A DNA stretch of 35,439 bases from Devosia sp. GTDB taxonomy: Bacteria; Pseudomonadota; Alphaproteobacteria; Rhizobiales; Devosiaceae. The position numbers and the translations under genes were made by a program. The notes under the pieces are model-generated. The model saw only the letters and a list, made by a program, of their open reading frames with translations. It was not told the origin of the DNA and searched no databases. Location of the stretch: assembly GCA_026126125.1 (NCBI GenBank), contig JAHCJW010000017.1:1-35439 (forward strand). Direction: 5' to 3'. Each line of letters starts with the position of its first letter. The stretch's first letter is position 1. Positions 23,759 to 31,659 of the stretch are shown here, in pieces.

Positions 23759-26308
23759 CTATTCCGCTTCCGCCAGCTTGTCGACAAGGTCCGCCGGCAC
23801 TTTGAGGCTGAACAGCACGCCGCTCTGGCCGGCTGGGTCGACCGAGAGCGATACGGTGTTGACGGCCAGCAAGGAGCGGGTGAGGGCCAGCCCGACGCTG
23901 GAGCGCACCGGCGTCAACGCCTGCCCCTGCGCGTTCTGCCCATCGCGATAGACGACGAAGCGCTCGGCCATGTCGAGCGTGTGATTGGAATTGTCGCGCA
24001 CATGGATGGCGATGCCGCCATCGTCGAGCCTTTGTGCGGAGATCACCACCGCGCCGCCGGCCGGGCTCTGGTCGATGGCGCTGGCCAGAAGGTTGAGCAC
24101 CGCCTGTGCCAGCGAGGCGCGATCGGCCGTCACTCGCGGCAGGGTTTCGGAAATGGCGTTGCGCAGCAGCACGCGCGCGCCATTGGCCTGGGCGCGAATG
24201 CGCAGGACGCAGGTTTCCAGCAATTCGGTGAGGTCGAGGCTGGCGCGTTCGGGCAGATATCGTCCTTCGCGCAGCCGCGTATAATCGTCCAGTTCGTCGA
24301 CCAGCGCGGCGATATCCTGTCCGGCGGTGGCGATGTCCTGGGCATAGGCCTCGTAGCGCTCGCTGCCCGGCGTGCCAAAGGCCTGTGTGCGCAACAGGTC
24401 GGCATAGCCGATGACCGTGCTGAGCGGGCGCCGCACGCCGCGGCTGATTCGGGCCAGCAGCGCCGGGTCGAAATCGGTCTGGGCGCTCAACACCTGTCGC
24501 GGCACGCTGGCCCGCAGGCGCACAAAGCCGAAATAGCCGCTGATCACCCCGGCCTGGCCTTGGGTGAAAAGCTGGATCTCCGCCTTGCCGTCGGCGCTGT
24601 GCAGGGCGATCGAGGGTCTTTCGGTCTCGGCAAAGCGGGCCGGGCGTTCGAGAAAGGCGCGCAGCGCCAGCGTCTCGTCTTCGCTGACAAGGCTCGACAG
24701 GGCCTGGCCCAAAATGGTCTTGCCCTCGCCCAGCGTGGCCGTGGCCAGGCTATTGGCCTCGATGATCATGCCGGTGCGGCTGGCTTCGAAAAAGCCATCG
24801 TCGCGCAGCTCCGCCAAGCCCTGCGCAAAGGCGCGTACCGCGTCTTCATGCCCGGTGCGCACTTCGGTGGAGCTGGCCGACAGCATGAGTGCGGGTCGCC
24901 CATTCCAGGACATGGATTGCAGCCGCGCCGTCACCGGCACCAATGTGCCGTCGCGCTGCACGAGATGATTGATCGGTCCCGCTTCGCCGTTTTCCCCCGC
25001 CCCGGGAAAAACCGCGCCCAGGCCAGCCTGACGCAGGCTCTCCACACTGCCATAGCCGATCATCTCGGTAATGGCGCGATTGGCGAAGAGAATCTGCTGG
25101 TCGCGGAACACCAGAATGCCCAGCGGCAAGCGGTTGAGCACCAGCGTTTCCCCGCCCAGATTCACCAGGGCGCCGCTCGTCGCCGGGGCAGGGTTGACGG
25201 GCGCTTCGGGCGTGGGCCGCTGGGCGTTGGCCTCGCCGCTGCCGCGCTCCCCTACCCGTTCATTGAGAATGCGTGAGAGCTCGTCGAAATTATAGCGTGA
25301 GACCCGCTCGACGATTTCCGAGCCGGGCGGGGCGCTCGCCGGCGCATCGTCAAGCCGCTCTCCTTCCGCCGCCGCCGCCGCCTCGCTGCGCGTCTCCGCG
25401 CGGAAGAAGCGGCCCGTGACCTTGTAAAGCGTCTGCGTCTGCGCCGGCGGCGGGCCATCTTCCACCACCGGAATGCTCCCGGCCGGAGGATGGTCGTCCG
25501 CCTCGCTGAGGGGCGCATAGAGATCGTCGTCGGCGGCGAGGCGATCGACCAGCGCGCTGAGACTGTGAAACAGCGGTCGGTCCGCTTCCTCTACCGGCTC
25601 CGCTTCGGCGCTGTCATCGATGGCCTCAGGCGAGGCTTCGGTCGTATAGGCCGTTTCCGCGTCGCTCTCCTGCCAGTTCTGCAGTTCGCGCGCATAGGCG
25701 CCATCATCCGCGATAGCGGCGAAAGGCGACTCGGGTTGCGCAGACGGCTCCTCCGCAGCAGGTAGGTATGGTGCCGCGAAGCTGACATCGGCCTCGATCG
25801 CTTCCTCGCTCTCCTCGACAAGAGGCTCCCACGCCGCCACAGGCGCAGTTGCGGCCCGGTATGCGCCGACAATATCGTGGGAAATGGCGTCGACACCGAC
25901 GATCAGCAGCGCCGTTTCACCGCCGTCCCAGCTCAATGGCGTGGTGGCGCAAGTGGCCGAGACGGGCTTGTCTCCGGCGCGAAACTGGATGCGCGCCAGG
26001 CTGGTGCGGCCGGGCGAGCCCAGGCGGATCGTGCGCGTAACCTGTCCCTTGATGGGCACGGCGGGTTCCGCCAGCTTCAGGCCGTGTTTCTTGAGCTTGG
26101 CCAGAAACAACTCGGACGCGGGGTTGGACCAGATCAGCCTCTGGCCATCCTGCGACCACAGCCAAGCCGGTCGCAGATCGTCCGCATGTTGCAGAACGCG
26201 GCGCGCATTGGGCGATGTAGTCCAGTGTTCATCCATAAGGCAGCGCGTTCTACCGGTGTCCGGTTCGGCCTTTGTGCCGATATGGGACAGCGGGCCGAGG
26301 TTCTTCAT
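23759..26308 (-). CDS. PAS-domain histidine-kinase-like protein with degenerate catalytic sites (DivL/PdhS-like)
   Basis: 849 residues, no membrane segment. Seen: N-terminal PAS-like region with RPAWLWSQDGQRLIWSNPAS (46-65), a long acidic low-complexity linker (about 160-380), PAS LPLGILVFRDQQILFANRAI (394-413), another PAS-like region (490-600), then a DHp helix ISRGVRRPLSTVIGYADLL (621-639) and an ATPase-like domain (725-840). The phospho-acceptor His expected in SHELRTPL is Arg623. The N-box has Ser743 where the second Asn is expected, and the G1 box reads DNSNH instead of DxGxG. I infer a pseudokinase, comparable in concept to DivL, where Tyr replaces His. It may steer another kinase. ATG 26308 has a weak ribosome site; Met25 (26236) is an alternative. 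Confidence 0.82.
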   Translation of the reverse strand: MKNLGPLSHIGTKAEPDTGRTRCLMDEHWTTSPNARRVLQHADDLRPAWLWSQDGQRLIWSNPASELFLAKLKKHGLKLAEPAVPIKGQVTRTIRLGSPGRTSLARIQFRAGDKPVSATCATTPLSWDGGETALLIVGVDAISHDIVGAYRAATAPVAAWEPLVEESEEAIEADVSFAAPYLPAAEEPSAQPESPFAAIADDGAYARELQNWQESDAETAYTTEASPEAIDDSAEAEPVEEADRPLFHSLSALVDRLAADDDLYAPLSEADDHPPAGSIPVVEDGPPPAQTQTLYKVTGRFFRAETRSEAAAAAEGERLDDAPASAPPGSEIVERVSRYNFDELSRILNERVGERGSGEANAQRPTPEAPVNPAPATSGALVNLGGETLVLNRLPLGILVFRDQQILFANRAITEMIGYGSVESLRQAGLGAVFPGAGENGEAGPINHLVQRDGTLVPVTARLQSMSWNGRPALMLSASSTEVRTGHEDAVRAFAQGLAELRDDGFFEASRTGMIIEANSLATATLGEGKTILGQALSSLVSEDETLALRAFLERPARFAETERPSIALHSADGKAEIQLFTQGQAGVISGYFGFVRLRASVPRQVLSAQTDFDPALLARISRGVRRPLSTVIGYADLLRTQAFGTPGSERYEAYAQDIATAGQDIAALVDELDDYTRLREGRYLPERASLDLTELLETCVLRIRAQANGARVLLRNAISETLPRVTADRASLAQAVLNLLASAIDQSPAGGAVVISAQRLDDGGIAIHVRDNSNHTLDMAERFVVYRDGQNAQGQALTPVRSSVGLALTRSLLAVNTVSLSVDPAGQSGVLFSLKVPADLVDKLAEAE

Positions 26309-26552
26309 GTGTTCTTAAATATAGTGACGCCCCGGACGAATCCAGTGCGACGGCGATTTCGACGCTATCCATTCTTTGTGATGGTTAAGACCGATGTCCT
26401 AAGGATTGGTCATGCGCGCCTGCTTGCCGGGCGATTTCCCGGTTGAGCGAGCGTCTGTCCACAGGGAAAAAATCGGTGCTTGTCATCCCGTTCAACTCGA
26501 CCTATGTTCCGCCCGTTTTCGGGAGCGCGCTTCGCCCGCTCCAAAAAGGTTT

Positions 26553-26629
26553 GCCGCCTTAGCTCAGTCGGTTAGAGCGCTAGATTGTGGATCTAGAGGT
26601 CCCCCGTTCGATCCGGGGAGGCGGTACCA
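26553..26629 (+). tRNA. tRNA-His (GTG), no encoded G at -1
   Basis: 77 nt with encoded CCA. Acceptor GCCGCCT pairs with AGGCGGT (last pair G-T); D arm GCTC/GAGC; anticodon stem CTAGA/TCTAG with loop TTGTGGA, anticodon GTG; T arm CCCCG-TTCGATC-CGGGG. The base before the acceptor is T and the discriminator is A, so the usual G(-1):C73 identity pair is absent. This state is known from Rhizobiales, Rhodobacterales and Caulobacterales. Confidence 0.95.
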
Positions 26630-26643
26630 CCCCAAAACCTCCA

Positions 26644-28518
26644 TCATCGTGAAATGCGCAGGGCCGAAATACTGCGCGCGATCTGCTGGAAAGCCGCATC
26701 CAGACCGCTGGCATTGTCGGTGAGGAAAGCGTTTTCCGCCCCGCTGGCGCAATAGGTGAGCAACTCGGCAGCGGTGCTGCCCGGTGGAATGCCGAAGCCC
26801 ACGGTAAAGATGACGATCTCCTCGGTGTGCTTCATCGCGTCGCAATAGGCGCGCGCCTGCACATAGGCGGTGCCGTTGGGTGCGTTGCAGGCGATCTTTT
26901 CCGCATTGCCGCCGCTGCCGTCCGTGGAGCTCCACGAGACCACGCCATTGCAATGCACCGTGTTGAATTCACCATCGGTCATGATGATGGCGGCCTTGAG
27001 CAGGTTCGGCTCGTCATATCTGGCCGGCTTGCTTTCGTTGGGCCACAGATAGCCCAGATTGGGCGACAGCATGTGCCAGGCCCAGACAATACCGAGCTGG
27101 CCGGCGGTGGAGCCGACTTCGCTCAGCGCGTTGATGGCGTTCCGCAAGGTGTCCTTGTTGGAGGTCAGGGGAACAATCGGGTTGGAAATGCACTGATTGA
27201 AGCTGGGGTTGGTATAGTTGCGCCCGGCATAGGTGGCGGTGAACGGCCTGTCGCTTGCCGCGTTGATCGCGCGTTCGGTGACGCAATCACTGACGGGGAA
27301 GATGTTCCGGCCGCCGGCCGCCGTGGAAAAACGGTAATAGGTGCAGCCCCGCTCCGCCGTCTGCCAGGTGCAGTGCAACTTGCCGGTATTGGCCACATAA
27401 GGCAGCCGATCCGGCTGCTGGCCGCCAGCGGCCGAACCGCCGAGGATCAAGGTATCGGTCGTGGCGCTCTTGACCTCGAAGGCGTCCCTGCCGCCGCCAA
27501 TGACGTAGTTCAGCCCTGTCATGCCCCCGACATCGGAAAGAACGATCAACTCGCCATTATTGTAGCCGTGCGCGGGCGCCGTGACGAGGACCTCGCAATT
27601 GGCCCTCTCGCATTTGATCACCTGGCCGCTATTGGCGCTGTTATACCATCCGCTCTCCACGGCATTGACGAGGCGAAAGGAATTGTTCGTGACGTTGCTG
27701 ATGCGATAGGGCTTGTTGTTGGTGGTGGAAAAGCCCACCAGGCTCCACACATAGACCCAATCGCCCTCGGCAAAGCCGTGATTGGTGAGCTGGATCACGA
27801 CGCCGGTGCCGTTGGAGTCCCGGGTTGCCGTGGCTCCGGTTTTCTTTGAACCGACCGCCCAGCTCATTTTGGTCGCCGACGCGGGGTTGCGAAGCGGGCC
27901 TCTGATCTTGTCCTGATAGGGGTAGGCATTGACCGACTGGGCATAGGGCACCAGCGCCATCTTGGTATAGTTGAGGCTTTGATCGTCCTGGATCACGGCG
28001 TTGATGAGGTTGTTTGCTGCCGCCTTGAGGGCGACGAGGCGATCCCCCGCCATCGAAACGGTGATGTCGAGCGCGATGGCGATCTCGATATCGAGCGATC
28101 CGCGAACCACTTCGGAGCTGAAGCGGGCTCCCAGTTCCTGCACCCCGACGAGACGCACGAAATTTGTGGAGGTGGTGAAACTGCCGCTCAGAAACAGCGA
28201 GCCGCGCTTCGGATCGATTTCGACCACGTCGATCATCGCCCGAACGCGGCTATCGCCGATCCGCTCGATCACCAGCGCCTGGGCCCTGCGCTTGATATCG
28301 TTCTCATCATAGCCGGGCCGGGTGATTTCCGATTGCAGCGCCAGCGCCACCGCGTCCAGCGCCAGCTGCGCGCGGTTGCGGCTCTGTTCGAGCGACACAT
28401 AGTCGACCACGGCCCCGCCCAGCGCGATGAGAACGATGGCCATGACGCCGAACATCAGCGCAAAAGCGCCGCCCTCGTCGCGGGCAAAGCGCTGCACTAT
28501 CCGGATCAATGGCGCCAT
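26644..28518 (-). CDS. TadG-like pilus-assembly/vWA protein with inserted repeat units
   Basis: 624 residues. Seen: N-terminal TadE/TadG segment, DEGGAFALMFGVMAIVLIAL (14-33) as single membrane anchor, then VDYVSLEQSRNRAQLALDA. A von Willebrand A domain begins at IEIAIALDITVSMAGDRL (144-161; MIDAS D-x-T-x-S at 151-155) and resumes at AAIIMTDGEFNTV (509-521). Between these halves lies a long insert with two similar units, NHGFAEGDWVYVW to NNSFRLVN (about 241-285) and AHGYNNGELIVLS to TDTLILGG (about 309-361), resembling the HGxxxGD beta units of phage and surface proteins. Probably anchored in the inner membrane and facing the periplasm. No other tad/cpa genes adjoin. AGAGGA precedes the ATG. 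It lies 58 bp downstream of the L,D-transpeptidase gene and could be co-transcribed. Confidence 0.85.
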   Translation of the reverse strand: MAPLIRIVQRFARDEGGAFALMFGVMAIVLIALGGAVVDYVSLEQSRNRAQLALDAVALALQSEITRPGYDENDIKRRAQALVIERIGDSRVRAMIDVVEIDPKRGSLFLSGSFTTSTNFVRLVGVQELGARFSSEVVRGSLDIEIAIALDITVSMAGDRLVALKAAANNLINAVIQDDQSLNYTKMALVPYAQSVNAYPYQDKIRGPLRNPASATKMSWAVGSKKTGATATRDSNGTGVVIQLTNHGFAEGDWVYVWSLVGFSTTNNKPYRISNVTNNSFRLVNAVESGWYNSANSGQVIKCERANCEVLVTAPAHGYNNGELIVLSDVGGMTGLNYVIGGGRDAFEVKSATTDTLILGGSAAGGQQPDRLPYVANTGKLHCTWQTAERGCTYYRFSTAAGGRNIFPVSDCVTERAINAASDRPFTATYAGRNYTNPSFNQCISNPIVPLTSNKDTLRNAINALSEVGSTAGQLGIVWAWHMLSPNLGYLWPNESKPARYDEPNLLKAAIIMTDGEFNTVHCNGVVSWSSTDGSGGNAEKIACNAPNGTAYVQARAYCDAMKHTEEIVIFTVGFGIPPGSTAAELLTYCASGAENAFLTDNASGLDAAFQQIARSISALRISR

Positions 28519-28576
28519 GATGTCGTCCTCTTTCTTGCCGCGGTATGCCCGGCCCGGGCAGCTTCGAGGGAAATCC

Positions 28577-29209
28577 TTATGAAAGGACCACTACTTTTGT
28601 GTTGAGTTGTACGCGTCCATAAAGGTCGATCACGTCCGCATTGGTCATCCGGATACAGCCTGAGGAGACATTCTGCCCGATGCTCCATGGCTCATTGGTG
28701 CCGTGGATGCGGTAAAGCGTTGAGCCCAGATAAAGCGCCCGCGCCCCCAGCGGATTGTTGGGTCCGCCTTCCATATGGGCAGGCAGGCCCGGCTGACGCT
28801 TGCGCATTTCGGCCGGTGGGGTCCAGCCCGGCCATTCGGCCTTGCGCGTTATCCGATGCGATCCGCTCCATTCAAAGCCATCGCGCGCCACCCCGATGCC
28901 GTAGCGCAGCGCCCGCCCGTCTCCGAGCACAAAGTAAAGGAAATGTGCCCGCGTATCGACCACGATCGTGCCCGAGCGCTCGGTGGTGTCGTAGCGCACG
29001 ACTTGCCGAAGATATTGCGGGTGCACCTGCCCATTGCCTTGCAGCATCAGCGCATGGCGTGGCTTGGTTGTGGTCATGGTCACGCCCGGCGGCGGCGCGA
29101 AGCGCCAGCCCGGCTGCAACTGCGCCTGTGCGGTGGCCGGCAGAACCAGTGTTCCGGCCAGCGCCAGCCCGACAATTGCCTTGATCCCATTTCGCAAAGA
29201 AAGGCGCAT
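28577..29209 (-). CDS. L,D-transpeptidase, YkuD family
   Basis: 210 residues. Periplasmic enzyme that makes 3-3 cross-links in peptidoglycan or attaches proteins to it. Seen: signal peptide MRLSLRNGIKAIVGLALAGT with cleavage near AQA/QLQ (about residue 29), YkuD domain with IVVDTRAHFLYFVL, GGPNNPLGARALYLG, catalytic His169 in RIHGTNEPWSIG and nucleophile Cys185 in SSGCIRMTNADVIDLY. The length is usual for single-domain YkuD proteins of Alphaproteobacteria, which often carry many copies. ATG 29209 follows GGGGAG by 8 nt; an upstream in-frame ATG (29242) is less likely because it would displace the signal peptide. Confidence 0.92.
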   Translation of the reverse strand: MRLSLRNGIKAIVGLALAGTLVLPATAQAQLQPGWRFAPPPGVTMTTTKPRHALMLQGNGQVHPQYLRQVVRYDTTERSGTIVVDTRAHFLYFVLGDGRALRYGIGVARDGFEWSGSHRITRKAEWPGWTPPAEMRKRQPGLPAHMEGGPNNPLGARALYLGSTLYRIHGTNEPWSIGQNVSSGCIRMTNADVIDLYGRVQLNTKVVVLS

Positions 29210-29316
29210 GCTGAGGCTCCCCAAACGACCCAAGTGCGACATTGTGCGCGCGAAGCACCAAAGAGAGGTCAACCGGCGTGGTTAATGCGCCCATAGCTCT
29301 GGCGGTTAACGGCCTG

Positions 29317-29649
29317 CTAACGGTGGGGCGCGAGTGTGGTTTTGCAGCAACACCAGCTCTTTCCTGCGGCAAGTTGCCGCAGGAAAGGGTTGCCGGTCAC
29401 GAAATCGAGAGCTAAAAGGCTCGTGTTCGCAGTGCCAGCCAAGGGAGGCGTTTCATGACCGTTCATTCGTTCCGCCATTCCGGGGTACAGCACCATCTCG
29501 CCAAAGGCGAGCCAGGCGCTTTTCGAGCCTGACACCGTTTTTGCGGTGATGTGCCCGGCCTTCTGGCCAGCGAACTTTTCCTGCCCATCGTGAAGCGTTG
29601 AAACCGGGTCGTATCGCGTCCGGAATCCCGTTTCCTTCTGCAACTTCAT
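29317..29649 (-). CDS. Hypothetical 110-residue frame, uncertain
   Basis: I recognise no domain. The frame reads in part GEMVLYPGMAERMNGHE and LLALDFVTGNPFLRQLAAG; codon use is not random, but the ribosome site is weak and the frame covers two hairpins, including a perfect palindrome at 29359-29387. It could be a small protein gene, or a dispersed intergenic repeat that happens to be open. It is divergent from the DUF1127 gene at 29688. Together with the flanks this is the content of the 478-bp space between 29210 and 29687. Confidence 0.25.
   Translation of the reverse strand: MKLQKETGFRTRYDPVSTLHDGQEKFAGQKAGHITAKTVSGSKSAWLAFGEMVLYPGMAERMNGHETPPLAGTANTSLLALDFVTGNPFLRQLAAGKSWCCCKTTLAPHR
29359..29387. 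repeat. Perfect 29-nt palindrome
   Basis: 14-nt arms (29359-29372, 29374-29387) around one base, beginning CTTTCCTGCGGCAA. No T-run follows on either strand, and no gene ends here, so a terminator role is not obvious. It could be a protein site or a structured repeat. Confidence 0.55.
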
Positions 29650-29658
29650 TGAAAGAGG

Positions 29659-29679
29659 CCGGCAGGATCTGCCTGCCGG
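29659..29679 (+). promoter_or_regulatory. Stem-loop just before the DUF1127 start
   Basis: Perfect 8-bp stem CCGGCAGG/CCTGCCGG with a 5-nt loop, ending 8 nt before ATG 29688. The 3' arm takes up the only purine-rich stretch near the start (CCGGA), so it may limit ribosome access. Functional role is inference. Confidence 0.35.
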
Positions 29680-29687
29680 AAATTATC

Positions 29688-29945
29688 ATGACGTCTCGTA
29701 TCCTCGACGAGCGCGGCATCGTGCTGCGCCTTGAATTTTCCATTGCCGACGCCGTTCATCAGCGCGGACTCTTCCCCGTTCTTGGGGTGGCGCTGGCCGC
29801 CTGGTGGCAGCGGCCGCGCGGCCTCAGCCAGGTTCCCGATTATCTGCGCGACGATCTGGGCCTGCCGCCTGCCGAAGAAAGTGCCTTCTCTTCTCTTCCG
29901 GCGCTGAACCTGACGCCGGCGCTGCTCTTTGGGTGGCGGCAATGA
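29688..29945 (+). CDS. DUF1127 domain protein
   Basis: 85 residues. DUF1127 (YjiS-like) is a small arginine-rich C-terminal module common in Alphaproteobacteria; some members bind RNA or affect phosphate and carbon metabolism. Seen: variable N-terminus, VALAAWWQRPRGLSQVPDYL followed by RDDLGLPP, which matches the module's W-x-x-RR-x-x-x-L-x-x-L-x-D-x-x-L-x-D-x-G pattern in part, and a hydrophobic tail. Upstream in-frame Met at 29598 is not favoured. A strong terminator follows 9 nt after the stop, so it is probably monocistronic. Confidence 0.65.
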   Translation: MTSRILDERGIVLRLEFSIADAVHQRGLFPVLGVALAAWWQRPRGLSQVPDYLRDDLGLPPAEESAFSSLPALNLTPALLFGWRQ

Positions 29946-29954
29946 GCTTGCATC

Positions 29955-29983
29955 GCGGCCGGGGTCCTCCCCCGGCCGCTTTT
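29955..29983 (+). terminator. Rho-independent terminator of the DUF1127 gene
   Basis: 10-bp GC stem (29955-29964 with 29970-29979) followed by TTTT at 29980-29983. Confidence 0.8.
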
Positions 29984-30019
29984 ACCCCGGCCCCTGTTGT
30001 CACTCAAAACCCTATCGGC

Positions 30020-30060
30020 TAGAGCAGGTCGATAAAAGTGGGGGCCGGTTCCTGCTTGTC
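30020..30060 (+). repeat. Short RIME-like repeat, copy D
   Basis: About 40 bp: TAGAGCAGG at the left, GTGGGGGCCGGTT in the middle and CCTGCTT at the right, corresponding to the first third of copies A-C but with changed arms that still pair with each other (AGCAGG/CCTGCT). Compensating arm changes suggest the hairpin matters. It lies 48 bp before hisS. Confidence 0.55.
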
Positions 30061-30107
30061 GCCCTGCGTCCGCACCCATCGAACCGTCCGCTTTCCAGAG
30101 TTGCCAG

Positions 30108-31526
30108 ATGACCGAAAAAACCAAGCTGATCGCCCCCCGCCTGCCGCGCGGCTTCGAGGATCGCAGCCCCGGCGAAATTGCCGCGGTTGGCGCCATGATC
30201 GAGACTATCCGCAAAGTCTATGAGCGCTATGGCTTCGACCCCGTCGAAACCCCGCTTTTCGAATATACCGAGACCTTGGGGAAATTCCTGCCCGACACCG
30301 ACCGGCCCAATGCCGGGGTCTTTTCCCTGCAGGACGACGACGAGCAGTGGATGAGCCTGCGCTACGACCTCACGGCGCCCCTCGCCCGCTATTTCGCCGA
30401 AAATTACGAAAGCCTGCCAAAGCCCTATCGCTCCTATCGACAGGGTTATGTGTTTCGTAACGAAAAACCCGGCCCCGGCCGCTTCCGCCAGTTCATGCAG
30501 TTCGACGCCGATACGGTCGGGGCAGGGGGGCCGGAAGCGGACGCCGAAATGTGCATGATGATGGCCGACGTCATGGACGCCTTGGGGCTCGGTGGCAAAT
30601 ATGTCGTCCGCGTCAACAACCGCAAGGTGCTGGACGGCGTACTCGAAGCGGCAGGCGTTGCAGCGGACGAACAGAAGCTGGCCGTGCTCCGGGCGGTCGA
30701 CAAGCTCGACAAATTCGGGCCCGAGGGCGTAAAACTCCTCCTTGGCGCCGGGCGCAAGGACGAGAGCGGCGACTTTACCAAGGGCGCCGGCCTTGATGAG
30801 GCGCAGGCCGCCGTGGTGCTCGACTATGTCGGGGGCAAGCCGCCCGCCGACAATGAGGGCGTGGTCGAACTCAACGCCATGCAGGCCCTGTTCGACGCCG
30901 CCGGCTATGGCGCCGACCGCATCAAGATCGATCCCTCCGTCGTCCGTGGTCTCGAATATTACACCGGTCCGGTGTTTGAGATCGAGTTGACCTTCAAGGT
31001 ACAGAACGAGAAGGGCCAGGACGTGGTCTTCGGCTCGGTCGGCGGCGGTGGTCGCTATGACGGCCTCGTCTCCCGCTTCCGTCGGGAACCCGTTCCCGCC
31101 ACCGGCTTTTCCATCGGCGTGTCGCGCCTCGCCAATGCGCTCAAGCTGACCGGCAATCTCGGCGCCACCGAACCGGTTGGTCCGGTCGTGGTGCTGGTCA
31201 TGGACAAGGCCGAGACCGCCGGCTACCAGGCCATGGTCGCCGAATTGCGCCGCGCTGGCATCCGGGCCGAAATGTTCCTCGGCAACACCAAGAATTTCGG
31301 CAAGCAGGTCGCCTATGCCGATAAGCGCAATGCGCCGGCCGTCATCATCGAAGGCAGCCAGGAGCGCGAGCAGGGCATTTTGCAGGTCAAGGACCTCGTG
31401 GCCGGCAAGCAGGCAGCTCAGGCCATCGCCGACAATGCCGAATGGAAAGCCGCCCGCCCGGGACAATTCGAGATCAGGCGCGACGATCTGGTTTCGGCAA
31501 TTCAGAAGCTGCTGAGCGAGCCGTGA
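30108..31526 (+). CDS. hisS: Histidyl-tRNA synthetase
   Basis: 472 residues, class II synthetase that charges tRNA-His. Seen: [12 protein letters not shown] near residue 12, [17 protein letters not shown] (83-99), motif 2 [20 protein letters not shown] (110-129) followed by MQFDADTVG, and the histidine-binding block [14 protein letters not shown] (280-293), then [11 protein letters not shown] and an anticodon-binding C-terminal domain (from about residue 360). Motif 2 reads [18 protein letters not shown], whereas many bacterial enzymes have ERPQxGRxRQF; this variant is seen in Alphaproteobacteria whose tRNA-His lacks G(-1), as does the tRNA at 26553. The ribosome site before ATG 30108 is weak. 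hisZ follows after 133 bp. Confidence 0.95.
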   Translation: MTEKTKLIAPRLPRGFEDRSPGEIAAVGAMIETIRKVYERYGFDPVETPLFEYTETLGKFLPDTDRPNAGVFSLQDDDEQWMSLRYDLTAPLARYFAENYESLPKPYRSYRQGYVFRNEKPGPGRFRQFMQFDADTVGAGGPEADAEMCMMMADVMDALGLGGKYVVRVNNRKVLDGVLEAAGVAADEQKLAVLRAVDKLDKFGPEGVKLLLGAGRKDESGDFTKGAGLDEAQAAVVLDYVGGKPPADNEGVVELNAMQALFDAAGYGADRIKIDPSVVRGLEYYTGPVFEIELTFKVQNEKGQDVVFGSVGGGGRYDGLVSRFRREPVPATGFSIGVSRLANALKLTGNLGATEPVGPVVVLVMDKAETAGYQAMVAELRRAGIRAEMFLGNTKNFGKQVAYADKRNAPAVIIEGSQEREQGILQVKDLVAGKQAAQAIADNAEWKAARPGQFEIRRDDLVSAIQKLLSEP

Positions 31527-31558
31527 TGCAAGGCGCGTGCTTTTCCATTCCCCGTCTC

Positions 31559-31578
31559 ATCCCCGCAAAAGCGGGGAT
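31559..31578. repeat. Short palindrome between hisS and hisZ
   Basis: Perfect 8-bp stem ATCCCCGC/GCGGGGAT with AAAA loop, followed 30 nt on by ATTCCCGCTTTCGCGG. This resembles the widespread dispersed 'CCCGC..GCGGG' intergenic repeats. No T-run, so read-through into hisZ is likely. Confidence 0.55.
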
Positions 31579-31659
31579 CTCTGTTTGCGGCGCCATGGGC
31601 ATTCCCGCTTTCGCGGCAATGACGCTCCATTGGGGTGCAGCGGGTAGGAGTGCACTGCG

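Noticed and set aside
29511-29542. Terminator-like hairpin plus T-run on the plus strand
   Set aside because: The stem has a mismatch (6 of 7 pairs) and no plus-strand gene ends upstream; probably incidental.
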